Assembly (NCBI GenBank): GCA_034440615.1
Contig: JAOTOM010005179.1
Span: forward strand, 1,546,001 to 1,610,000
Source: Ashinkailepas kermadecensis
Taxonomy: Eukaryota > Arthropoda > Thecostraca > Neolepadidae
DNA: 64,000 nt
Reading direction: 5' to 3'
In this document: positions 23,013 through 33,936 of the stretch, piece after piece
Layout: each line of letters begins with the position of its first letter
Position numbering within the stretch: the first letter of the stretch is position 1
The notes under the pieces: model-generated
The model's input: only the letters and a program-made list of their open reading frames with translations
The model's database searches: none
Told to the model about the DNA's origin: nothing
Program-made: the position numbers and the translations under genes

Positions 23013-26000
23013 AAGTTCAGCAAAGCGAAAACTCTCATGAAATCAGGACTGGTGTTTCGGTTTACTTTCCAAACATTAGGTGCACTTTGGCGTGTATGGC
23101 TGACGTAGCCAGACAAGTGCAAGTGCATAATTGTGTATGCAATTCTTGTCCGGGGCGCAGTAGCGTCAGGAAGATGGACGGGGCCAGGGGACTAAAGAGA
23201 AGTTGATTTGTCTTGTAGTGCAGTAAGTTCAATATCTCAGATATCTAAAAAGTATGGAGGTGGGGGAGGGGATCCTTTGGGGGTCCTGGGAGGGGAACAT
23301 GAAGGTCCTCTGTGTCCCTATCCCACGAAACAACCAATACAAACATAGCATATCAGGCACAAAACACAAGCATGGCGCGTCGAGAACACAGCATAAGACA
23401 CATGTCACGTACAAAACATAAGCCTGACGTGACAGCAAGACAGGACAAACATGTTGGTGACTCGGCGTCATGCGCTACCGCTCTCCGATCACATTACTGC
23501 AGCTCAATTTGCCAAAACATGCGCCGCCACTTGCCAGAGTCAACACGACCCCACATGGCGCACAAGATGTCGCAGTCATATTGCCAGAGTCATGCTGCGA
23601 TACGTCGATGTGGAAGGGGTGGCATTTGCTACAGGCGGCATAGACTGGAGGCAACTCCACCATGCCTGCATGAGTGCAGGGTTGAGTCCAGGTTGGTGCG
23701 GCAAATACCGCTGTCCATGCCATTCTTTCCAGGAAATGCCTGGAAAGAGCCCCATGCTAAATCTCAGCAGCATTGGTGTGGCATAGGCCACATCTGCCCC
23801 ATGACATTCTTCACCCATGAGTTCCTCACATATACACACTAGATGACGGCTTAGGGTTTCATCGAGTGATCGAATGCTTGTACAAATGATCTAAGCGGTT
23901 GTCTAGTTTACTGAAGACCAGACTCTCACACTTCTTAAACTCTCATGACATGGTGTGAGTTATTAATGCGGATGCCGGTAATGCTGGCAGCTGTATCTAA
24001 CTATGGCGTCTGCTAGTAGCATAAGCCTACTAGCAGCAAGCTGCAAACTGTACATCGTTGGTCTTTACTGACAACTTGTCGCTAGAGCTAAATGAGGTGC
24101 TTACGTCTTTTCACCGAACTTTATTTCAGATTCCTGTGCACACATAAATTCAACGCATTTATACATAAATGCGTTTGAACATAAATTCTTCATTCCAAAA
24201 AGATGGGACTCATCCCCTTGTTCATGACATGCAGCCGAACACCAGTTAAATTTTCCAAAGTGTTCCGAAAATTTAATGTCGTGATTTTGCATGGCCTCAT
24301 GGTTTTTAGTTTTTTTTTCATGCATCTCATAGGCACTAAGGTGTAAGCTCGTATAACAGCTAGATGAAGCTCAGGCACTCTTATATGATGCTCAAGCTCA
24401 ACCTGTTAACATTGGACCTCCCCCTATGGGTCCTTGGAATAGCGAGGTGGTTCATGCCACGCGGTTCAAGGTATAGGGGGGGGGGTTATGACACGCGGTC
24501 CAAGGGACAGGGATATCCTTGCCCAACTGATCGGAGACCCGAGTGGTTGCAATCTCAATTATATAATGTTTATTCTCAAAGGCCTAATAGTTAAGTAAGC
24601 GAATCCGTGGGGGCTGAATCATCCGCTTTTATGGAGTGTTTCATCCTTGGGAAGGGATGTCTTGATTGTTCGTGATATAAGTGTTGAGCATTTGGGGTGT
24701 TCCAAGATGTTGGTGAATGAGATGGATAGGTCATGGAATTTCTTCGAGCATGACATGATGAATGGATATTTTAACCGTGAATTTGTTTGGCTCTGGATAT
24801 TTTTCTCAGAAAATATTCGTTGTTGGATTCAGGAACTCCTTCTGAAGTAGGTTTGTGAATGAGGTTGACAAATTCCAAAACCCCATTCCATGCAGAATAA
24901 ATGTTGTAATTACAATGGCTATTGTTGGATGCGTAGTTTTGAAACATTTTCTTAAGGACGAAATGTGCCTGCATGGCGTCCAATTTGCTACGTATTCATG
25001 CAATCGTCCTCTTTGTGAGAAAGATGAACGACTGGGATTGCCTACGCCACTCCATCCCATACCATGTATCCACCCCATGCTGGCGCATTTAATGTACTCA
25101 TCAGCATTGTGCTAACTGCATTTTTTTATGGAAACGTCCTCCCGCATTCGCATAGAAAGTCGTTAGAAGGCAATTTGCATCCGGCTTTCCTCCACGCCCA
25201 CCTTCTGCATCGATGGACAGTGTGGCCTGTGTTACACCAGAGCCCTCAGATTTTAATTTTGGATGGGGGACGGGGAAAATTCAATCGAGTTGGGAACGCA
25301 AATTTCTGTGCGCCTTCTACCGTCTCTCCATTCTCCAATTTTGCAGGCTTTCGATTTCGGAAACTGTGAGCCCACTTGGGGCTCCTAGAGGTGCCAATGG
25401 GCCAATGAGCACCCCTCCGCCAGTTATAATTCCTCAGGCCAGGTCCTGCCGTGGAAGCTGTCACCCAGAGGCACAGCGACGAGCCGACACGTGGTAATTA
25501 TCCTCCTCCCTCTCCCGCCCATGATGAGGCAGACTTTTGTACCTTTTCCGGATTGAAAGCTCACAGTAAGTCCGGTGCCATCTGCTGTCCCTTGTCCTTG
25601 GGCATTCATTTGTCTCCTTGAAGTCATCCTGGCTGCGCTCCTGGTTCCATCCACTAATATGCTCACCTCTCCCTCGAAAAAGCACGTTCTAGCTGCACTT
25701 ATTCACATTTTCGCATGCCGCTTTTCTTTCGGGAACGGAGTGAAGAATAATAAGAATGAGTCAACGGAGTGAAGATTATACATACATATGCCTGTATAAT
25801 AAATACGCGTACGAAGTTATCTACCAACTGAACGCCTCGGCTGCCAGTGTAGCTTTACATTGATATCTACTTTGATCTGCACTCAGGCAACAGCCAGTAG
25901 ACCACTTCGGGCTGGAGGTGCTGAAGGTGGAACACGACACTGATAGTGCATAACCCACGACACTCACGTTCTTTCCGCTCCGATGAAATCCAAACACAGC

Positions 26001-27159
26001 GGATACGAAGGTTGGCCAGGTGCGGTTAAAATTAGGCACGACGGAGGTCATGAGCCCTGGTTATCCAGGGCTGACGTACCTCATTTTCATCTGGCAATGC
26101 GGTAGAACCAATTACCCTTACTGGAATATATCATAGGACATACAGCAACAACTCCTTTCTGTCCAATTTGAGGACAATTTTTACTTTAAATATTGTTAAG
26201 TTTTTTCCTACGTCTATGATTGATTCCTGTTTATTCCTGTTAATTATGCACAAGAAGCACGCACTGGAATTCTTGTTTAAAAAGTCTAGCGAATTGCAGT
26301 CGAAAACACAGCAAAGTTGGAAAATACGTGGCACTAGTTCAGGTAGAACTGTGATATCAAGGGAATTCAGCGACATTTACAGCTGCCCGACTTTGTATGC
26401 ACAGCTGGGGCTGCAGTTGCTGCGGCAACATTTGGCGGCCTTGGCACGCGCCCATAAACTGCCACAAATCAGAGCATTGAAGACATTTTAGAAGTCCTAC
26501 ATAACTCGTCGGATCATGTTTCCATTTCCTGTAGCAACAGCCCTACCATGGTATTTTAAGTGATGAAGAGTGAGTGGAGGGGAGAATTTGCTGGGAGAAT
26601 TTGCAATATCTTCCTAAAAAAATAGTAACACTCCTGCGTCTGGTCGAAGGATACCAATTCATCACGTCCGTGGGCACAAACAGTCTTTTAAAGTATGTGG
26701 TGCGCTCCTGGGTGCATTGGTGCTGAATCTTCTCTTCCAAGGTGTCCACTAAAAAGGAAACCGAGCTCCGGTGATAGCGGTGAACTGACTGTGGATACCG
26801 AGAACAATCAGACGCCCAGCCAACGATGGCTTACATCCAGTTAAAGGTCGATATCTCGAAATGGCCACTCACTATGAGGGAACGTATTAAAAGGCCGTAC
26901 CGATGATAAGCACATGAACCATAAGATAGCAAACATGCGCCTTCACCCAGAGATGGAAGCAACCCAACTGTATTCTTATTAGGGGCTACACAAATCGTCA
27001 TTGGAACATCGATCGATGTACCTGCTCTCACTCTCTGGAAACAAACTTGCAGCTGGTCGTATGTAATCAACTTGTCTGGCGTGTAGCACCAGAGCATTGC
27101 GGGTAGAACATGACTTTAGTGCCGACATTCGTGTGCCGGACTCCTGCCAGTCTGTCCGG
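23013..27159. other. Intron, unannotated
   Basis: Four kilobases with no gene I can support. Overlapping frames of 80-176 codons at 23312-23842 exist on both strands without a domain. A G-run lies at about 24478-24487. Short direct repeats CACGCGGTTCAAGG/CACGCGGTCCAAGG flank it. Confidence 0.5.
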
Positions 27160-27480
27160 CTGTGTGTGGAGGCCGTAATGGACTGGTGTCAGACAGTCGT
27201 AACATATATTCAGTTTATCGAGTCGCTTTTCGGAGTGTGATTCACGATCTCATCATTCACAATATAACAGATGCAGATTACCTGCAGGGGTTTGCCTTGA
27301 ATTGGTTCGTTTCATACGTGTCCGACAGACGTGAGAGAGTCAATGTCAACGTCAAAACGGTTCAATAGAAATCGCTGGTTCCTGGAGTCCCGGAGGAGTC
27401 GACCGACATCCTTCTGTTTTGGCTGTGCATTCACGATATCCGCTATAAGTTGTATTGTGCATGCTGCCGTGCACAATTTC
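27160..27480 (+). mobile_element. Decayed LINE reverse-transcriptase fragment
   Basis: The + frame reads SVIHDLIIHNITDADYLQG, then FALNWFVSYVSDRRERVNVN, matching RT block between the first catalytic Asp region and the QGS block (compare ...GI..L.WF.SYL.DR.Q.V.V). After a stop at 27366 the same frame continues GVPEESTDILLFW and IHDI, a worn GVPQGSVLGPLLF...INDI. No endonuclease or tail is attached. It is a dead internal fragment of a Jockey/CR1/RTE-like LINE, distinct from the copies at 6300-7010 and 51120-53450. Confidence 0.75.
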
Positions 27481-27941
27481 AGCGAACTATAATTGCAGCA
27501 TGATGGGGAAATTTGTGAGGTGCCATTATGAAATTTTGAACCAGAGATAAGTCACCTGAGCCACCGCCCTCCTCATTGAAACATAAAATTGTCACCCCCA
27601 AAAACCTAAGTTTCCCTTGGATTTCTACCACTATTTTGAGAATTGTCATGTTCCTGATTTATTTAGTGAGCCAGCTTGACCCACATGTTCACATGTCCAC
27701 ATGCCAACCATGATATTTTAAAATCGTAAGTCATGTGGATGATTTGGTGAACAGTACCTACTTGTTCTAACTCCAAATGCATCATAAAACATGCTTAGTT
27801 TTTTCCGAGCGATCGTGGTCCTGAGAGTATCGAATATGAACAACACTACAATGTCATGTACCTACATGTAACGCGAAGTGTACCATGAAATAACTCGACA
27901 AATGACAACACAAGGCTGGCAAAACCAGAACCATAATACGC
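27481..27941. other. Intron, unannotated
   Basis: AT-rich unique sequence; nothing recognised. Confidence 0.45.
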
Positions 27942-28257
27942 GAAGCCACACACTAATCTCACTCACTGTGAAGCCACACACTAATCTCACTCACTGTGAA
28001 GCCACACACTAATCTCACTCACTGTGAAGCCACACACTAATCTCACTCACTGTGAAGCCACACACTAATCTCACTCACTGTGAAGCCACACACTAATCTC
28101 ACTCACTGTGAAGCCACACACTAATCTCACTCACTGTGAAGCCACACACTAATCTCACTCACTGTGAAGCCACACACTAATCTCACTCACTGTGAAGCCA
28201 CACACTAATCTCACTCACTGTGAAGCCACACACTAATCTCACTCACTGTGAAGCCAC
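27942..28257. repeat. 28-bp minisatellite, 11 apparently identical copies
   Basis: Unit GAAGCCACACACTAATCTC + ACTCACTGT. Eleven copies from 27942 to 28249 look identical by eye, followed by a broken twelfth (GAAGCCACGCG). This is the most homogeneous array in the window, which suggests recent expansion. Confidence 0.95.
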
Positions 28258-28991
28258 GCGCTCACACCCAACAGGCGAAAATCAAACATGCAGTGTGAGG
28301 GTTCCAAACTTCGCGAGTTGTTCTCGCACCACTTGAAACTGAATAGTACGACTGATAATCACGTTAAGCCTTACCGAAAACCACATCTTTGGGTACACAC
28401 ACACACCCGCAATGCCTGGCACACCTTTGTCTGAATAAGGCAAACACAAATAGAGCACGCTGGTCACACATGGCACGAACACACAATATCCGACCGGCAC
28501 GCTGTTTGCCGGGCCCCATGCGCACGAGGCACGCCGTTCGGGCTCGTGCCCGATGGGACGACGCTCCAGTCGCCCACGTGGTTGGCCACGGCTAGAGCGA
28601 CCAACCAGCTTGGACCGCTAGGCCCGGCCTCCAACAAACTGTTGTGGCGGCGTGACGTCACGGCGGCATGCAGCTTTCCTTCGTAATGTTCACGTAATGG
28701 AGAGAGGTCACTTTTCGAGGAAGCCAAGCGCCAAAAGAAAATAGGTTTGAGATAAAACCGTTCCTCATTTGAAAGACACATTCATTTGCTATGCAACCTA
28801 TTTTGGTTTTACTCGCTTATAAATATTGTACATTTATACTCACACGTAACCTTGAACCATCTCCCAGTCCTTATGAAGGTAAAATGGTATGTGGCGAGCA
28901 ATGTATCCTGTAAGTAATAGTATACTAATCAATGACGGATCTGGGATTTCGCAATGAGTGTCCGCAGGAGTGTAGCTTTCTATGCTTTTGG
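28258..28991. other. Intron, unannotated
   Basis: Unique sequence. CAATGACGGATCTGGG at about 28927 resembles worn hAT-type ends but has no partner I can place. Confidence 0.4.
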
Positions 28992-29128
28992 AAGGGCACT
29001 CCCCCCCAATGTTGGCTGTGCCCCCGATAATTTCAACTTTTAACATGGGATCCTATGATGTATGCCCCAAATCCATTTGGACCCACCCACTCATTGCATT
29101 GGGCTCTCCCAATAATTTTTAGAAGCCT
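28992..29128 (+). repeat. Dispersed repeat, copy 2 of 2
   Basis: Diverged second copy of the element at 584-722, same strand, with the same order of landmarks (CAATGTTGGC, ATGGGA, GCCCCAA, TCCATTTGG, CCCAATAA). Confidence 0.7.
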
Positions 29129-29263
29129 CCACTCGCGATGTGCGGGCAAAGCACCAAGGTGGCCCTTACCTGCCAGGTCAGGGGGCCAGGCATGTAGCCA
29201 TAGGATATCATGAGGGGTACGAACGCCTTCTTCCCAGGCTTTACCCAGAGGCGCCCCTGACGC

Positions 29264-30471
29264 CAGGGGCGGATATCAGGGGGTCGCTTTGGGCATGTGT
29301 CCCCATGGAAATTGGCGCCCCTCTGGCTGGAGAAAGTTGCCCTCCAGGAAGGCTTCAGTGCACCCCTCCGATTTTTTTCAGCCAGAAGCGCACGTCTGAG
29401 AGAAAATGCGCCCTTTCAGTGTGCTCGAGGAGGGAATGCAAACAAATTGGAAAACATGGTTTCTCTGAGTGAAGGGAAGCGCCAACGACTCCTTAGGAAG
29501 GAGAGACGTTTCCCCAGTGCCCAGGGTCGGCTGAAGGTCTGCAAGGGCCGCTTTCCTAGCGTGAGAATGGGTGCTACCGCAGGTGAACTGTACGATTTTA
29601 GAGTATTATGATAATTTGTCTTAGGAGCGCGCGCCAAGGTACATGGGGTTAGTAATGATTTACAGGACACCATCGTAGCGATAAGGGTGCCATTAGGCAA
29701 GGGCACATGAGCCTGTAAAAATAGGCCGATCATTCCGTAGGTGCGCAGTGCACGAGGGCCAGTTTGGGGAAGAGTGTTAAGATGGGACGGCAGGAGATTT
29801 TTCATGCATTTCGTGATGGCAACATTACGAAGCTAAGCGTAGTAAAAACCAGCCAATTAGTGAATCAGACATGGGTTGGCGCTGAAAACTGGGACGACAT
29901 GCCACCTCCCGCCCACATCCACCCAACTCCTACGCCCATGTCATTATATTAGGGTTCCACGGGCATCATAGCATGGCAAAGATAGATATCAAGAAGCATA
30001 GCCATGGGTGGAGAATCGCTTTCGAAGTTGGTGTGGTTGAGGCTGTGACGAAGGCTGGATTTTCCCAATGTGTACCACATTTTAAAAAGTTATCCAGATT
30101 TACCCCACTGTCCTTAGCAGCTTTCGTAAAACAAACATAATCGATGGTACCCTGGATCCTTTTACCTTTTATGTGCTCTTTTTCCGGTCTTGGAAGAATT
30201 TTCGCATATTTCAAGGGCCCATGACAGGCACCAGTTTTGCAGAGTCCCATTGGGCCTTTCCACGGCCCTCTTGAGACTCGCGAACACACTATTCTGGAGA
30301 TCGATCTGAAGCCGGACAGGGACTTCTAAAACTTTAGAGAGGCCATGGTGCCTGAGAGGGCCCTGGGTGCCTGAGAGGGTTTCCGGAGACTGAGAGGTCC
30401 CCTGGGACGTAACCTGGTGCTCGAAGTAAATTGTTGCTCGAAGGCCCTTTGTCCCACTGGCAGCGCCCCTG
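29264..30471. mobile_element. Candidate non-autonomous hAT-like element
   Basis: Starts CAGGGGCGGATATCAGGGGG and ends in the complement of CAGGGGCGCTGCCAGTGGGA; eight terminal bases match exactly and the next dozen match with a gap. Just left of it, CGCCCCTG (29251-29259 region) looks like the right end of another element, and just right of it CAGTGGCGCAGCCAGG (30475) looks like a further left end. No transposase, and no convincing 8-bp target duplication (CCTGACGC versus GGGCAGTG). Family assignment rests only on the ends. Confidence 0.4.
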
Positions 30472-30474
30472 GGG

Positions 30475-31350
30475 CAGTGGCGCAGCCAGGATGGCGATGA
30501 CCAAACGAGTCATGACTCGTGCCCATATATGTTTTTAAATAAATGCAAATGTCAACGGAAAGTTCACTGTTAATTCGTCTATGACTACCCAAGTTCAATA
30601 ACAGCTGCCTTATAATACATTTTAGTGTGAAATATCCGTGTAGTAATGCATATTTAGTAATCATCTACATATGATGGATGGTAAGCATCGGCTAACTCCC
30701 AATCGTTTAGGATAGCTGAGTAATTGATGTGCATTGGCCAAATGCTGGTCCCCATTAATCGGGAGGAGACATTTTCACCCCCCCCCCCCCCTGCCTAAGG
30801 TCTTTCCGTTACAGAGGAAAATAGCGGCGCATAATGCCGCAAACATTCCAATTCCTTTTCCTTCATCTCTTTTTTGCGTCTCATATGAAAATTTCAACCT
30901 CAGGTCATTTATGGATATTGACCTAGCTGAGGTCAAAAAGGACCACTTCAGGACGACCACAAAAATGTTTCAGGACACTTCAGGACTTCAGGACAATAAT
31001 GCACATGCAAGGCACTTCATCAGAATGAGTAAGATTCGGATGAAGTGACGTGCACGATAGCTTAATCGCTCCAAAATATAATATTTAAAAAAATATTTTT
31101 GTTGCAATTTCAAGGAGGTCATATTAAATGTCACTGTGATATATCATGCTTCTTGCAGCCGCACTGAAGCATACAAGATGTATTCCAGAAGCTTGTTCCA
31201 TTACCTGTCAGCGACAGGATTTCAGCCCAGGTACACACCAAGGCAATAGACTATATCTGACACTGAAGTACTAGAATACACGTTATGGGCGCGAATGACG
31301 ACAGACTGGTCGAAGCGCCCTCAAGTCCAAATAACTAATTAATTAACTAA
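30475..31350. other. Intron, unannotated
   Basis: Opens with a hAT-like end CAGTGGCGCAGCCAGG. A C-run lies at about 30778-30791 and a short CAGGACTT repeat at about 30949-30992. No gene seen. AATTAATTAA homeodomain-type A/T sites occur just before the next array (about 31334-31347). Confidence 0.45.
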
Positions 31351-31835
31351 GCTTCACACGCACCACGGCGCAGCTCCCTGCGGCGGTCACCGCTTCACAC
31401 GCACCACGGCGCGGCTCTCTGCGCCGGTCACCGCTTCACACGCACCACGGCGCAGCTCCCTGCGGCGGTCAGCGCTTCACACGCACCACGGCGCGGCTCT
31501 CTGCGGCGGTCACCGCTTCACACGCACCACGGCGCGGCTCTCTGCGGCGGTCACCGCTTCACACGCACCACGGCGCAGCTCCCTGCGCCGGTCACCGCTT
31601 CACACGCACCACGGCGCGGCTCCCTGCGGCGGTCAGCGCTTCACACGCACCACGGCGCGGCTCTCTGCGCCGGTCACCGCTCCACACGCACCACGGCGCA
31701 GCTCCCTGCGGCGGTCACCGCTTCACACGCACCACGGCGCGGCTCCCTGCGGCGGTCACCGCTTCACACGCACCACGGCGCGGCTCTCTGCGCCGGTCAC
31801 CGCTTCACACGCACCACGGCGCGGCTCTCTGCGGC
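31351..31835. repeat. 41-bp GC-rich minisatellite
   Basis: About 12 copies of GCTTCACACGCACCACGGCG + CGGCTCTCTGCGGCGGTCACC. Three variable sites (GCAG/GCGG, CCC/CTC, GGCGG/GCCGG) are shuffled between units. Confidence 0.95.
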
Positions 31836-31906
31836 CGCTGCTGGTCATTTTATCCATCAGTAAACAGTCATTAGTGGGCGATTTCATTGATCCATCACAG
31901 ACGGCG

Positions 31907-33012
31907 ATGGCAGTCTTGTAGCGCGCCGGTGTCGACACTGTGTGCCCCGTCCGCACGGTGGTCTTGTAGCGCGCCGGTGTCGACACTGTGTGCCCCGTCC
32001 GCACGGTGGTCTTGTAGCGCGCCGGTGCCGACACTGTGTGCCCCGTCCGCACGGTGGTCTTGTAGCGCGCCGGTGTCGACACTGTGTGCCCCGTCCGCAC
32101 GGTGGTCTTGTAGCGCGCCGGTGTCGACACTGTGTGCCCCGTCCGCACGGTGGTCTTGTAGCGCGCCGGTGCCGACACTGTGTGCCCCGTCCGCACGATG
32201 GTCTTGTAGCGCGCCGGTGCCGACACTGTGTGCCCCGTCCGCACGGTGGTCTTGTAGCGCGCCGGTGTCGACACTGTGTGCCCCGTCCGCACGGTGGTCT
32301 TGTAGCGGGCCGGTGCCGACACTGTGTGCCCCGTCCGCACGGTGGTCTTGTAGCGCGCCGGTGCCGACACTGTGTGCACCGTCCGCACGGTGGTCTTGTA
32401 GCGCGCCGGTGCCGACACTGTGTGCCCCGTCCGCACGGTGGTCTTGTAGCGCGCCGGTGTCGACACTGTGTGCCCCGTCCGCACGGTGGTCTTGTAGTGC
32501 GCCGGTGCCGACACTGTGTGCCCCGTCCGCACGGTGGTCTTGTAGCGCGCCGGTGCCGACACTGTGTGCACCGTCCGCACGGTGGTCTTGTAGCGCGCCG
32601 GTGTCGACACTGTGTGCCCCGTCCGCACGGTGGTCTTGTAGCGCGCCGGTGCCGACACTGTGTGCCCCGTCCGCACGGTGGTCTTGTAGCGTGCCGGTGC
32701 CGACACTGTGCACCGTCCGCACGGTGGTCTTGTAGCGGGCCGGTGCCGACACTGTGTGCACCGTCCGCACGGTGGTCTTGTAGCGCGCCGGTGTCGACAC
32801 TGTGTGCCCCGTCCGCACGGTGGTCTTGTAGCGCGCCGGTGTCGACACTGTGTGCCCCGTCCGCACGGTGGTCTTGTAGCGCGCCGGTGACGACACTGTG
32901 TGCCCCGTCCGCACGGTGGTCTTGTAGCGCGCCGGTGCCGACACTGTGCACCGTCCGCACGGTGGTCTTGTAGCGGGCCGGTGTCGACACTGTGTGCCCC
33001 GTCCGCACGGCA
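31907..33012. repeat. 48-bp GC-rich minisatellite with GTGTCGACAC
   Basis: About 23 copies of a 48-bp unit: GTGCCCCGTCCGCACGGTGG, TCTTGTAGCGCGCCGGTG, TCGACACTGT. The palindrome GTGTCGACAC is present in about half of the units and changed to GTGCCGACAC in the rest. Some units are shortened to GTGCACCGTCC near 32700 and 32950. As 48 is divisible by three and the unit lacks stops in most frames, there are long periodic open frames on both strands, up to 489 codons on the minus (TVRTGHTVSAPARYKT). Openness in at least five frames argues they are not genes. Confidence 0.95.
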
Positions 33013-33848
33013 CGCGCCTCCAAGGCGCCCCTGCACAGGTACCGCTGGTGGGGCCACTAGTAAGGCCCCAAGTAGGGTCGGTGCCAATGGCTTACCGCTA
33101 CTGGGTGGGACGCCGCTAACAGTAGCACGTCTCCACTGGATGGGACGCCACTGGTAGAGGAACGCCATCACTGGGTGGGACGGGACGACTGGGACTGGGT
33201 GGGATGCCGCTGGTGCACCTCCCATCGGTCACCAGCCCAAATATGGCTGCATGGGTGGTTGACGGGATGCATCGTCTCGCGTGTCTCACAGCTGGCGCAT
33301 AGCTGAACAGCCTGACTGGCCAAAGTCGCCACTGTATGGTGCCTATGGCCAGGGGGCCGAAAGGGGGCAAGAACCGCAAGTCTAGCGTGTCCGAGGTATT
33401 ACATGCATAGCCAGCACACAAGATCCTAACACGTCGGATATGTGCTATAAAATTACCCAATTATATAATTTTATGGCACTTACGCGTGTCGTTGACGCTG
33501 ACTATTTATAGGACAGATAAATTATTAGGACATTAAATAAGCATTTGCGATTTACGGCTGAAACTCCAACTGGCAAAATAACAAGCTAAAAATATTTCAA
33601 ATCACGCTTCCATGCGGGCTGACGCTGGCACAAGGTAGGCCGACTATCTTGCCCCATCCCTCCAACAGCTACACCTAGGAATTGCGTGCATGCAGCATGC
33701 AAATAGCTGACATCAATAACCTCCCCCACAACGCTAACCCAGGAGCGAATTGCCTGGCGTGCACGATAATGATACGACCATGCCATAAGAACTAAAACGA
33801 CACCTTTGCGTGTCGTAATGCATGGCGGCTCATTGGGGAAATAGCCGG
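33013..33848. other. Intron, unannotated
   Basis: A short GGTGGGACGCC-type repeat (about 33100-33215) follows the array; nothing else recognised. Confidence 0.45.
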
Positions 33849-33936
33849 GTCGCGTGGCGGCGCGCTGGGGGCATGCCGCCATGGGGGGGGGGGTCGCGTG
33901 GCGGCGCGCTGGGGGCATGCCGCCATGGGGGGGGTT
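33849..33936. repeat. 44-bp tandem duplication with G-run
   Basis: Two copies of GTCGCGTGGCGGCGCGCTGG + GGGCATGCCGCCATG, each ending in a run of 7 or more G. Confidence 0.9.

Noticed and set aside
23475..23842. Overlapping frames of 82-176 codons, considered as a Tc1-like transposase
   Set aside because: I could not find a TDE/QQDNA-type block in any frame, so the resemblance was too vague to annotate.
27942..28257. CRISPR array
   Set aside because: The 28-bp units are directly adjacent with no unique spacers; it is a plain minisatellite in a eukaryotic intron.
31756..33225. Minus open frame of 489 codons and overlapping frames on both strands
   Set aside because: The 48-bp stop-free unit keeps at least five frames open. 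No signal for a start, no non-repetitive domain.
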